Shown here: in pieces, positions 21,662 to 32,381 of the stretch | How positions within the stretch are numbered: the stretch's first letter is position 1 | Layout of the letters: the number at the start of each line of letters is the position of its first letter | Assembly (NCBI GenBank): GCA_020283715.1 | Contig: JAIQCW010000320.1 | Location: 1-44,825, forward strand | Source: Cytauxzoon felis | Taxonomy: Eukaryota; Apicomplexa; Aconoidasida; Piroplasmida; Theileriidae | Reading direction: 5' to 3' | Length of the DNA stretch: 44,825 nucleotides | Notes under the pieces: model-generated | What the model saw: only the letters and a program-made list of their open reading frames with translations | What the model was told of the DNA's origin: nothing | Databases searched by the model: none | Made by a program: the position numbers and the translations under genes

Positions 21662-22846
21662 TTATAATTTGTTTACTAGTACGAGTGTATATTGAAGGAA
21701 ATCGTCGAGTAATTTGACATTTTGTAAATTATTTTCAAATACTTGTCTTTTCCAGTATTGTATGACCAATAATCTTAAATATGTAACTACAGTCTTCCAA
21801 ACTACATCGCCAGTCTCGGTGTAATTTGAAGAGTTGTAATTAACTTTGATCATAAGTTGGCCATCATAAATATACATGATTTCCTCAGAAGTAACATATT
21901 TAACACGGAATTTATCATACAAAATCTCTTGTGATTTCAGATATTTAAATGATTGTTGTGCTAATATTATGAAAATCAGCCGATCTACCAGACACATTTG
22001 TGCCTTCCTAAGTTGATATAATATATTATTACCTTCTTTAGTAAAGACAGGTAATGTAGATGAATTAATTGAAATAATAAAATCATTTTTAATAAAATAT
22101 GATACATTAGTTGGAAATGTTAATTTTGTCGATAACTTATCATATGATTCATAATAGGATAATAAACATTGTTGTGGTATGAATGGAGATGATAATTTAT
22201 GTATTTCCCAAATCTCCCATAATTTTATATCTTCATCCAATAAAAAATTTATGTCATAAAATATTATAACAACACTGAAACTAGTTGGATAATCTAAATC
22301 TAGAGATGATATATCAACAAAATTGCGTTGATTTGTTAATACCTTGAAATGACATCTAATATTCGATAGAATATTCAGAAATTTTGTTTGAATTTTCAAG
22401 GACTTTTTTAATAATTCATTTATACTTTTTAATCTACTAATACATTTACTTAAATATTCATTCCTATTGAATATTGAATACTTTAGACATTTCGATTCAT
22501 GTTTTGCTACTATATGCGATAATTGTAATCTATTTTCTGTTGTTAAATAATCAAATATTGATTTTAATTTCGTTAATATATTATGGCCATTTATCTGATC
22601 TAATTTAGCTTCATTCCATTCTAGAGATGTATCTTTGTCTAACCATAAACTTGATGCCATACATATTGTAGATCCTAATAAATACCAATTCTCACAATTT
22701 AATCGATGTAATTCATCACTATTCTCTATTGATACATCTTGATTATATATATGTTTAATCATAGGCTCCTTTATGATGTTACCATCAAGGTATCTAATCA
22801 CACGATCATCTCCTACACCATATGATTCCAAACGAAATCCTACCAT
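21662..22846 (-). CDS. Conserved-looking protein of unknown function
   Basis: Single-exon, 394 residues, no signal peptide, predicted largely helical. Features visible: an aromatic stretch NWYLLGSTICMASSLWLD near residue 55, a Lys/Leu-rich helical middle (about 95-165) that could be coiled coil, and hydrophobic beta-like segments (FSVVIIFYDINFLL). I do not recognise a family. The start ATG is followed by a plausible globular N-terminus. It lies downstream of SPT16 on the same strand with a 567-nt gap. Confidence 0.65.
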   Translation of the reverse strand: MVGFRLESYGVGDDRVIRYLDGNIIKEPMIKHIYNQDVSIENSDELHRLNCENWYLLGSTICMASSLWLDKDTSLEWNEAKLDQINGHNILTKLKSIFDYLTTENRLQLSHIVAKHESKCLKYSIFNRNEYLSKCISRLKSINELLKKSLKIQTKFLNILSNIRCHFKVLTNQRNFVDISSLDLDYPTSFSVVIIFYDINFLLDEDIKLWEIWEIHKLSSPFIPQQCLLSYYESYDKLSTKLTFPTNVSYFIKNDFIISINSSTLPVFTKEGNNILYQLRKAQMCLVDRLIFIILAQQSFKYLKSQEILYDKFRVKYVTSEEIMYIYDGQLMIKVNYNSSNYTETGDVVWKTVVTYLRLLVIQYWKRQVFENNLQNVKLLDDFLQYTLVLVNKL

Positions 22847-23413
22847 TTTTACATCATATCATCATTATTATAATCTATATTTACAAGTTATAACGCCTAG
22901 ACATTTCCATATCAAGGTTAAAAGTGATGCGCGATGAAATAAATAAGTCGTATGGTGACTTGATATTATGTGATTTATAATTTACAAATTAAATGGATGA
23001 AATTGAAAAAAATAAATTTTTATATACCTAAAATCATTGGGTATAGGTGATTGAATGATAAGGAATAAATATAAAACATATTTAAATATTGGGCGTTTTA
23101 TGGATTCCAAATGTGTAGATTGTACCTACACATCTGATATCTATACGTTTCAAACACTATAATTACAATACTAAATCTCAACCCTATAAGTTTCCCTGAT
23201 CCTAAGGTATCAACTATAAGAAGTACTGTTCCCTTACCTCTAAGAAGATCAAATACCTATAAATCTTAGATTATAACATAAATCATCCATATTTATAAAA
23301 TATTAAAGTCATGTGTGTATTAAAAGAGTGAGTACAAATTGACTTCATCGCTACTATACCAACTTCTATCTTCATTGTACAAAATGACTCAATTGTCCTC
23401 ATGTAATCATTCA
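22847..23413. other. Intergenic region downstream of SPT16
   Basis: 567 nt, AT-rich, with no ORF and no mosaic repeat. It contains the upstream region of the 394-residue protein gene. Nothing else is recognised. Confidence 0.55.
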
Positions 23414-26400
23414 TTATCTTCTCTTCTTTTTTGGTTTCCTTTCATCATCATCATATGAGATGTTATCATCATCTTCTTTAGCTCGTTCTTCTAATTCATC
23501 CCATGAAAGACCTTCTTCATCATCTTCATCTTCATATTCTTCTTCATCATCATCCTCATCAGCAAGTGATTCATCATCTTCATCAAACTCATCATCATCA
23601 TCCTCTTCAGCATCTTCATCTGAATCATCAGCTGAATATTCTTCATCATCATCACCTAAATCTTCATCCTCCTCTTCTTCCTCTTCTTCACCTAAAAATC
23701 CATCAAATCCACCATTCTCTATAAATGATTCCACATCTTCCAATATCGTCTTTAATATATTCGTCCATTGAAGATTATTTTTACCCTCATACCATACAAT
23801 CTCCAACTCATTCAACCAACGCTATATAAATAGATATGATTCAAAAAAAATTAATATACTCTATATTAAACTATAAATTCCTCCTATAAAGTTAACTACC
23901 TTCATTCAACTAACCTTTATATTATCAAGAAATTCTACAGGTATTAAATCTACCCTTTTAACAGGTTTAGAATAATCCTTATGTATAAATACCATATCAA
24001 AATTCCTCAAACCATGTTGAATACGCTCCAATGATATAATCTCTATATCATTCAATGATAATATAAACGGTGGCCATTCAACCAAATGAACCAAACAATT
24101 CGCCGTAGGTAATAACTCCACATTCGATTTCAATGGCACTCCAGTAAACATCAATTCTCTAAAATAAATATATATAAGAAGAAATATGAAATAAAACAGA
24201 TAACCACGTTTTCATTCCATTCGCTGTTCCACCTGAGGTCCATCCGACGTCCATTAGGTCTAGGTAAATACACACCTTCTTTCGTCTTGCAGACAGCTCT
24301 CCTAATTACCTATCTCTAAAGAGTAGAGCCACTCCCAGAGATCGTGGCGGAGGTTAGTGAGGATTGGACCTCAAGTGGAACACCCGTAGCTGATCTCAGG
24401 GAAGCGAAGGGGGAAGTAAATAGGAGAGCTGTCTGCAAGAGAATGCGAGGTTGTAACCTCAGGTGGAACGACGAGTGTAAAGAGTATTGAATTTTTGTTG
24501 TGTAATGGGACGAACCTGTATGGTAGATCGATATTGATTTTGGAGATTTCATATACTTGTGTAACGAAATGTTTGAAATCGGTATTTAATTTTCTTCTGA
24601 GTTCACGTTCTCTCATTTCTTCCATGGTTTCATCTGGATCATTGTATGATCGGCCTCGGCGATTATCTAGATCATCAATTTGGGTACCAACTTCGCAATA
24701 GAATTGTACATCGAATGTTTTACGTTTACCAACCATAATAGGTGATTTTAGGTGGAAATGTAAAAGTACAATCAATTCACGTTCACAAGGTTGAAAAATA
24801 GCATGTTTAATATTAGAATATGTTATATCAACATTATCAACACGATCACGTGTATTAACTAAATATCTATAATAGTAATGAGTTAGATCAATAGAAGATG
24901 TAGAAATAATTATAAGTATAAATTATATATATTAATATAAACATACCGAAGTCCATTGTTATGTGCTTCAAGGAATCCAATAATTCTACGTGATCCATGT
25001 ATATTTGGTCTAATCATTAAATCTTTTAATACTATTCTTCTACCAGATTTATTAAGCTGCAATTTTTCTTGTTCAGCTAAAAGTATAGTTGAATCATCAC
25101 TTTCACGTTGTTTAATTTGTTTAAGTAAATCTTTAATACTACGAAAAACATCTTTAGAAAAAAAATTATAACACTAAATAATAATCAAAACATACTTTGA
25201 ATATGCTTTACATCTTTTGATTTATATAATACCTCTTTAATAAATAAAGAATTCTCCTCAACCAAATCCGGTAATGGATTGAAATCACCACGTGTACTAT
25301 AAGTATTCGAACCAGGTACTTGAAAATTTATACGTAATGTAAAAGTATTATTATCATCCTCCGAATTACAAGATACATTCTTTATTATCATCATACTAAA
25401 TGGTAAATGATAACCATTCACAGGCAACATCACCACCTCATTACGCCAATCAACAAATATCTATATATATGATATATCCCAAATAATGAATGAAATAAAT
25501 TTATCCATCGAATGTTATCCACCTGAGGTCCTTTCATTGTCTTGCAGACGGCTTCTTCTATCTAGTTCCCCTCGGATTCCCGTAGATCATCCTCGGTATA
25601 ATGTCAACCCGGAATAAAGAAGGATTTCAACCCCTAAGAACAGGAATTCTACCCGGAGGAACAAAATATGTTAACCCGGGGAATAAAAGATATCTACTCC
25701 GAGGAACAGAAAAACTTCAACCCGGAAGAACAGACCTCAAGTGGACTACCCGCAGCTGATCTCAGGGAAGCGGAGGGGAAAGTAATTAGAAGAGCCACCA
25801 CGGCGAGTGGAATGACCTCAGGTGGAGAGCTGACGGTAGGACGAAGGGAGGTGAATTGGACCTCGAGTGGATGATGGTTATTTGTGGAAATGAAAGAACA
25901 TACTTTATGTGGTACTAGATCTGGTGAGAAAAGTTCTGGTCCGGAAAAGACGTGAATTTTATCCATTTTAATGACTTGTTTTTCTTTGTTTGTATCACCG
26001 AGGCCTCCGGTTTCTTTAAATCTTTTACTGATTTCTTCGATTTTTTTATTTCTGAGATCTTTTTGTTTAGAAATGAGTTCTAAATGTTCTTCTGATCCTG
26101 GTACTATACCTGCACGATCACGACTACGTAATCTAAAAATTATAAAAATAATTATATTTTATAATTATACCTTTCTTTAAGTATAACAGAATCAGCATCT
26201 TTTAATATTTGTGATGAGACTACAGGTTTTTTTTCAGTTTCCTCTTCTCCATCATCACTAACTTCATCCTCAAGTTCATATGATACATTCTCCAAACTCT
26301 TACTAACAGATGATGTCAATACATTCGTACCATCAGCTGATACATGTACTGTATCCGCTATCCAAATAGCAAACTTCTTCAAATCACCAATCTCAATCTC

Positions 26401-29019
26401 ATTAAAACCAATTGATATATGAAATACCATACCATCCTCAATTATACACCTAAAATTATTAATTATAATATAAAAAATATTAGCTAATAACCCAAATAAC
26501 TCAACTAATAAACAAATATCCACCTGAGGTTACAACCACCTTCCTTCATCCTGCCGTCAGCTCTTCTATTTACTTCCCCCTCAAGCTCCCGTAGATCGCT
26601 CTCGGGTATTACACTCGAGGTATCCACTTGAGGTCCAGTACTACTCTTCATTACATATCCACCTTCAACTTCGCCACGATCTCCGGGAGTGGTATTACCG
26701 TTTACGGGGAGTAAATTGGAGGAGGCCACCACGGCTAGTGGAAGACAAGGTTGTAACCTCAGATGGAAGCGAGTGAAAGAGAGTATGTGTATGTAATTTC
26801 TGTGTGATATTGAATGGAGCAAACGAACTTGTCATTGGTTTCTATGAGTGTGTAGTTATTATCTTTGAATTCTAGACCTATTGTGTGTCCTAGTGATCTT
26901 ACAAGATTATTTTCAAATCCTTTTTTTTCTTTAGATACAAAATCAAATACACTTTTATATACAGAGGCAAATGTTACTCCTACTTTTAATTTATTCAGTG
27001 TGTAATCAAAAACTTTCGTAGCAAAATGATACATCTCCTTATGCCCCTATATTAATATATGTAAACCAACTCAAAGGAATATAACGACCGAATTATTATT
27101 CCATCATCTATCAACCTTTCTTCGTCTTGCAGACAGCTTTCTCTATTTAGTTGTCCCTTCGCTTCCCTGAGATCAGCTACGGGTGTAATTTTTAATAGAA
27201 GGATTAACGAGATTAAATTTAATTGTATGTTTATTTCCTTAAACATTCCCACATGTCCATTATATGGAATCCGTTCTCTAGCTTCATCAGGATCATTTTG
27301 TTCATCTGGACCTTTTATTTTAATAACTGCCATTCGATTACTGTTCCACAGTCTAGATAATATGAAACGTATTTTTTCAAATCTTCTATTAAAAATGTCA
27401 CCCGTAGCTGATCTCAGGGAAGCGGAGGGGGAAGTAAATAGAGAGGGCACCACGCCTAGTGGAAAGACATCAAATGGAGAAGCTGACGGTAGGAATGTAA
27501 CCTCGAGTGGAATACCTGGAAGCGATCTACGGGAGCTGGAAGGGGAAGTAAATAGAGAAGGCCACCACGGCGAGTGGAAGGAAAGGACCACAGGTGGAAG
27601 TGGAAAACAAGGTAGATAATGGTTTGATGTTTTGTTTATTCGGTTGATATATAAACTAACCTGAGTACCATCTAAAATGAGTGTTCTGGTAAGGCAGGCA
27701 CAGAGTTCGGAATATTTGGTGCAGACTGAGATTAGTATACTACCGGGTTCATGTGAGAGATTATCGATAGTAGGTTTGACACCAATTCCGAGTGTGAATT
27801 TATTACCACTTTGAACATTACTATAAATGACTTCCATATCATTACGATTCATCTGAGATTATATGAGATGATGATTAGAATTCAAATTACATTATAACGT
27901 CGTTCCATTTTCTCTAAGAATTTATCATCATTATGTAATTCATATGATGATGATGTTATTGTTGCATGTGGTGTCTTAGCTTCAGAGTCTAAGATATTCT
28001 CAATTTGATTAATAAGATATGTCTTCATTACACTACATGCCAATTGAGATGCTTGTTTTTGTATTTCCTAATATATCAAATTCATTATTACATACTTCAA
28101 TATACCAATTCAAAACTTGTACGTATCGATAGCATATTAGAGATATGTCGAGTCAAATCACGCTTTGTAAAACCCTCTACTATATTGTAACAACCATTCG
28201 CAAAATCACCCAATGGTTTCGGCTCATTGAATACACCAACCACTGGATTCTATAAAAAAAATGAAATAATAAAGAAGGGAGCAAACATAGTTAGCGCTCC
28301 ACTCGAAGTCCAATCCTACTCTTCATCCACTAACCGTTCCACCTGAGGTTACAACCACCGTTGGTCTTGCAGACAGCTCCTTTATTTACCTACCCTTCCA
28401 GCTCCCGTAGATCGCTTACAGGTAGTCAACTTGAGGTCCAATAACTAACATCGCCACGATCTCCGGGAGTGACATTACTGTCTACGGGGAGGTAAATAGA
28501 AGAGCTGACGGCAGGATAGACCTCAGTTGGAGCACTTACTGCTTTTGTTAGGAAAACTAACATTGAAGTTGTCGAATATGTTTTTTAGCAATTCATCATC
28601 AGGTTGTCCGGGGACTCTATTAAATATCTTTACATTTTCGTACTTTTCTTTGATAGGTTCGAGATATGTGGCTGAATTATGCATCGTTGACGAGTATTGT
28701 CTTGGACATTACCTTTCTTGGCGGATGTCAAAATGTACCAAGTGCCATCTGTGGAAAATACGAATAACGTTTCAGGAAATTGGAACCCAGTGAGCCATAG
28801 TCTGAAATTTTTGGATTAGCATATTGGAAATACAGCAAAAATTACATACTGGAACATTTCTGATGATGTAGCATTGGCATCATTTTGTGTTTTACCCGTG
28901 CACACGAAAATCAAATCGACTTTATCATCAGTTAATTTATTGAATAATTCAGATAATTTCTTTAATTTCAGTACAACTTCTTCAAAGTTTATGGATACGC
29001 TGCGTTTAGCATCCGCCAT
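23414..29019 (-). CDS. SPT16: FACT complex subunit SPT16
   Basis: Fourteen exons: 29019-28850, 28801-28713, 28671-28562, 28249-28106, 28067-27891, 27852-27661, 27046-26829, 26449-26171, 26132-25904, 25460-25196, 25151-24947, 24866-24516, 24158-23915 and 23821-23414. The phases are all consistent and give 1026 residues (human about 1047). FACT is a histone chaperone that loosens and rebuilds nucleosomes during transcription and replication. The order is N-terminal lobe (FQLWLTGFQFPETLFVF), peptidase-like domain (SLGHTIGLEF, EDGMVFHISIGF), middle domain (VVMLPVNGYHLPFSMMIIKN, LKDLMIRPN..EAHNNGLR, IKHAIFQPCERELIVLLHFHLK, KRKTFDVQFYCEVG), NFDMVFIHKDYSKPVKRV, then an Asp/Glu/Ser acidic tail and a KKKRR end. 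Five introns longer than 300 nt hold mosaic repeats; the others are 37-93 nt. The exon 7 donor (GTTCGT) is unusual but fixed by homology. Confidence 0.95.
24228..24470. repeat. Mosaic repeat copy in SPT16 intron 12
   Basis: Module order is A, B2, C1rc, A', C2, B2', A'. It lies in intron 24159-24515. Confidence 0.85.
25519..25872. repeat. Composite mosaic repeat with D array in SPT16 intron 9
   Basis: Module order is A, B2, C4, six D units with ACCC-type starts near 25607, 25630, 25651, 25674, 25696 and 25720, then A', C2, B1', A', B3', A'. The D units recur every 21-24 nt. Confidence 0.87.
26519..26769. repeat. Mosaic repeat copy in SPT16 intron 7
   Basis: Module order is A, B3, a C3-like module in reverse, A, A, C1 start with C5 hairpin, B1' and A'. 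It lies in intron 26450-26828. Confidence 0.85.
27118..27605. repeat. Two oppositely oriented mosaic repeats flanking unique sequence in SPT16 intron 6
   Basis: The left part (27118-27190) is B2 plus C2 in reverse. The right part (27397-27605) is C2, B1', B3', A', C3, B1', A'. The inward-facing C2 modules extend into a shared ATTTTTAATAGAAG, giving inverted arms of about 46 nt (27155-27202 and 27383-27428) around about 180 nt of unique, protein-like sequence. Confidence 0.8.
28297..28534. repeat. Mosaic repeat copy in SPT16 intron 3
   Basis: Module order is A, A, B2, C3rc, A, C1 start with a C5-type hairpin (CTGTCTACGG, partly unpaired), B3', A'. It lies in intron 28250-28561. Confidence 0.85.
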
Positions 29020-29334
29020 TTCCAAATTTTAGGTATTGTACTATAGAATCTCAACAATAGAATCAGACCTACATAACGACATATTCCCAGCTAATGTAAC
29101 GATGATATTCGATCAACCCTTGTAAATATCAAAGGTTCTGTAGTGTTAAATCAATAAAGTCATGAAAAATAATTTGTGATTTAAAATTCATTGATTTTTT
29201 TAATATTTATACCCCATTGTCTAATTATTTAAGCTGCTAAGAGTATCCATAAATTTCAAGCTTGTCCATTGATATACATTAAATTAGATTCTACACATAC
29301 AACATAACAAATAGTGATAATAAATATTTAAAAT
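29020..29334. other. Divergent promoter region, SPT16 and SR protein
   Basis: 315 nt between two divergent start codons. It is AT-rich, with no ORF or repeat, and must carry the promoters of both genes. Confidence 0.6.
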
Positions 29335-30091
29335 ATGTCATATGATGGTTCTGGTCGTATATACGTTGGAAATCTACCGGATAGTTGCACGGAGGATGAT
29401 TTAAAAAGATTATTTAAAAAGTACGGTAAAGTGTTAAAATATCACATCAAACAATCATCAGCAGGTTTACCTTATGGATTTGTAGAATTTAGGGAACGGC
29501 GGGATGCTAAAGATGCTGTTAGAGGTAGGGACGGTTATGAATTTAATGGATGTAGATTAAGGGTGGAATTCCCGTTTAAATCGCTAAGGGCTACTAATAG
29601 AAAGGTAGATTTTAGATATTTCGTAGAGGTGTGTTAATATTTATGTATTATATTCATGTATCAGATAACGGGTCTACCGGGTAGTGTCAGTTGGCAAGAA
29701 TTAAAGGATTATTTGAGTATCAGAGGTTTACGTTCACATGTCAATGTATTTCGTGATGGCAAGGCTGAAGTAGCATTTTGTTCCAGGGATGATATGGAAT
29801 GTGCTATAGACAAGTACGATGGATCGAATTTTAGATCGCGCAATGGTAAATTGATTAATATTGATAAAATATTATTATTTAGGTGATAAAAATAAAATTC
29901 GTATTAAAGAAAAGGTAAAATCATGGAGAGATTCCGATGGACGTCGGCGTTATTCACGTGAACGTCGTCGACACAGGTCAAGATCTAGTAGTAGTCGGTG
30001 TAGTACGCATAGTTATTCGAATGATTGTCGTAATATGTCGCGTAAAGAAGATAAAAGACGCTCGAGGTCAGTGTCTCATTCGCGAAGATAG
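29335..30091 (+). CDS. SR-family splicing factor (SRSF1-like), copy 1
   Basis: Three exons (29335-29628, 29665-29845, 29883-30091) give 227 residues. RRM1 spans about residues 8-80 with RNP2 IYVGNL and RNP1 GLPYGFVEF. A pseudo-RRM2 spans about 99-160 with SWQELKDYL, the SRSF1-type signature normally SWQDLKD, and FRSRNG. A basic Arg/Ser tail ends SRSVSHSRR. SR proteins bind exonic enhancers and recruit U1/U2AF. That is relevant in a genome with many tiny introns. Between the RRMs there is no Gly hinge as in human SRSF1, only a short charged link. Splice phases 0 and 1 agree with the RRM2 alignment. Confidence 0.9.
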
Positions 30092-30307
30092 GTAGTTTAA
30101 AGAAATTGTACCGAGTGTAATATTGTATAATAAATGTGTATTCATTTCAATGGACTAATGGGTGCTTGTCATTGAAATGTATAAAAATAAATCGAGATAA
30201 AGTAATAAATAATAGAGTTTGAAATTTTTTACTCATTTGTAATCATTTGAGATTCATTATAGCTCGGCTTGAGGTACATTGTGATATGAATTGGGAAAAC
30301 ATTAAAA

Positions 30308-31411
30308 ATGCGGATGTGTAAGATGATTGAAGGTGAACAAAACTTATCTGATAATATTAAGATGAGTAATGTAGAATGGGATAAGAAATGGCATTCAATG
30401 ATGGATCATCATCGTACAAAAAAGGAGCAGACGGCTATGTTGTATGAGAAGATGAAGGAGAAACAGGAGATGGAAGAATGTATTGAATGCACTTTTAATC
30501 CTAAAAGTTTTACAAAATCATTAGTATCTTCTAATGAATTTAATGAGGAGTTGTTCTTACCTTTGATTAAGGAACGTGAGAATATAATGAAACAGCTTTC
30601 TAAGATAGATTCAGATGAGAAGAAGCGCATATTTGAATTGAGTCAAAAGATTTATAATGCTATTAATTCATGTCCTTTGGAAAAGTATAATGAGGAATTA
30701 ACAAAAGTTTGTGAGTATTATCGTGATGAACGTCTAAAGGACATTTCCCAAATTAAGGGGTTACGCCTCGATATCGTAGGATTAATCCATGAACTTGAAA
30801 GGAAGTTTAATTTATTGTGTTGTAAAATATCAATCACACCAGATGAAGCTAATAGTATGGGTTTTAACATCGATGAATGCAAGAGGATTAAGGGAGAAAT
30901 TTTGGAATCCATTGGCGGTTATGATTCATTGAAAGATAGATCGAAGATTACAAGGGAAATTGAGCGAATATTAAAATCTATTGATGTAAATAGAGGTAAT
31001 TTATATAGAGGAGCCAAGTTGGTACCCAAATCAACCACTACATCTATAAATGAACCGAATGTAGGAAGAATGGTGAATGTACCATCTTTCGATGGTGGAC
31101 GGGCGAGTGGTATGCCATCTTCTGATGTATGGAACTCTAGTAATATGCCATGGACTTCAGGTAATTTAGGATGGACATCGGGAAATGTAAAAACTGGGGT
31201 ACCTCCTCATGGGTTCAATCGCCAAGTACCATTTTATCCAAATCAGCGACAATTTACTGCACAACAACCATTAGTTTATAGGTACCCCTCATTCCATACA
31301 ATGAACAAGCGTCAAATGCCAATATATTACAATGGACAAGTTAAACAACCATTTTATGTACCAGTAGCACCTCATGGTAACATGGTCAATCGTAATGTAA
31401 ATAGAAGGTGA
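30308..31411 (+). CDS. Protein of unknown function with low-complexity C-terminus
   Basis: Single-exon, 367 residues. Residues 1-240 are charged and helical (WDKKWHSMMDHHRTKKEQ, ELTKVCEYYRDERLKD, REIERILKSIDVNRGNL), likely coiled-coil in parts. Residues 260-367 are low complexity, rich in Pro, Asn, Gln, Tyr and Met with repeated MPW/GNLGWTSG-like phrases. No signal peptide or known domain is recognised. A disordered tail next to an SR gene suggests RNA-related work but does not prove it. The ATG used is at 30308; ATGs at codons 3 and 6 are alternatives. Confidence 0.65.
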   Translation: MRMCKMIEGEQNLSDNIKMSNVEWDKKWHSMMDHHRTKKEQTAMLYEKMKEKQEMEECIECTFNPKSFTKSLVSSNEFNEELFLPLIKERENIMKQLSKIDSDEKKRIFELSQKIYNAINSCPLEKYNEELTKVCEYYRDERLKDISQIKGLRLDIVGLIHELERKFNLLCCKISITPDEANSMGFNIDECKRIKGEILESIGGYDSLKDRSKITREIERILKSIDVNRGNLYRGAKLVPKSTTTSINEPNVGRMVNVPSFDGGRASGMPSSDVWNSSNMPWTSGNLGWTSGNVKTGVPPHGFNRQVPFYPNQRQFTAQQPLVYRYPSFHTMNKRQMPIYYNGQVKQPFYVPVAPHGNMVNRNVNRR

Positions 31412-32381
31412 AGTCTCAAGTCTTTCAGTTGCAATTTTACACTCTATAAATGCAGTTTTAATATTATTACTCTATTTTCTATATATAAATATAGGGTACT
31501 ACCGTGAAGATATTAGTATATTGTTCATATATGAATGTAGTGTATTGAGTTTATACTAATTTTACTTATATAAAGTTTATTTAAAATTAATATTTAATAA
31601 TAACATTTAATTTAATACTTGTAAATGATTATTGTGATACAATAAACATGGTATATTTATATTATAACTTGTATTCACTTCATTTACATGACAGGAACAG
31701 TACATTTGTCTATGGGGATAATTACCCAATTATTAAACTGGGTATAAAATAATTAAATTTGGAATGACATATACCTCAATTTATTTCTGATTCAATAAAT
31801 TGCATATTAAAATGTTAAATTCCCTATAGTTCAACTGGTAAACTTATATGGCTGCAACTAGTATACTATACGACATGGAATTTCAGCATTTTAAAATGTA
31901 TATAGCATTGTATAATTTATTCAACACTTGAAAATAATATATCATAGTTGGAGATTTTAAATATAGATTTAGTACGGAATGAAATTCATACGTCATCGAG
32001 ATTTTTTGTAGGGCGGATTTGATGAGATCACATTATATAATTTGTTGTTTAATGTATTAAAGAATAATTTAATTGATATTCACTCTTGTAATGGAATTTT
32101 ATATCATGGGTTATATTTTATGTATTTAATACACACTTATTAAATACTGAATTTTAATGTTATGGTGCACCCCACCATAAATATCGGGTTGTAAAATACT
32201 AAATTACATTTGATCAATAATGGATATTTTAGTAACATAAACATATACTATAGTAATAATAATATCATCTAATGGTACAAGGGTGATTATTATACAACTT
32301 CCACTTCCATCATCACATCTACCGTATACAGAATAACTAGGTGTTGGAGAATATTATAATTTACATGAGATTTTAGAAATT
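31412..32381. other. Convergent intergenic region
   Basis: 970 nt between the 3' ends of the 30308 gene and the disulfide isomerase gene. It is AT-rich with no supported ORF and no mosaic repeat. The one clear structure is a perfect 7-bp stem-loop at 32161-32179. A tRNA A-box-like string near 31812 was judged not to be a tRNA. Confidence 0.6.
32161..32179. other. Perfect 7-bp stem-loop
   Basis: TATGGTG and CACCATA enclose a 5-nt loop (CACCC) in the intergenic region. Function is unknown; it could be part of a 3' end or a small RNA. Confidence 0.4.

Noticed and set aside
23460..23771. Plus-strand open frame of almost pure Ser
   Set aside because: It is antisense to the Asp/Glu-rich acidic tail of SPT16 (GAT/GAA codons read as ATC/TTC/TCA).
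25601..25735. CRISPR-like array of short repeats with spacers
   Set aside because: Units are too short and degenerate, spacers are only about 9 nt, the context is a eukaryotic intron and no cas genes exist.
31805..31900. Possible tRNA (TAGTTCAACTGGTAAA resembles an A box)
   Set aside because: No matching acceptor stem, T arm or B box could be paired around it.
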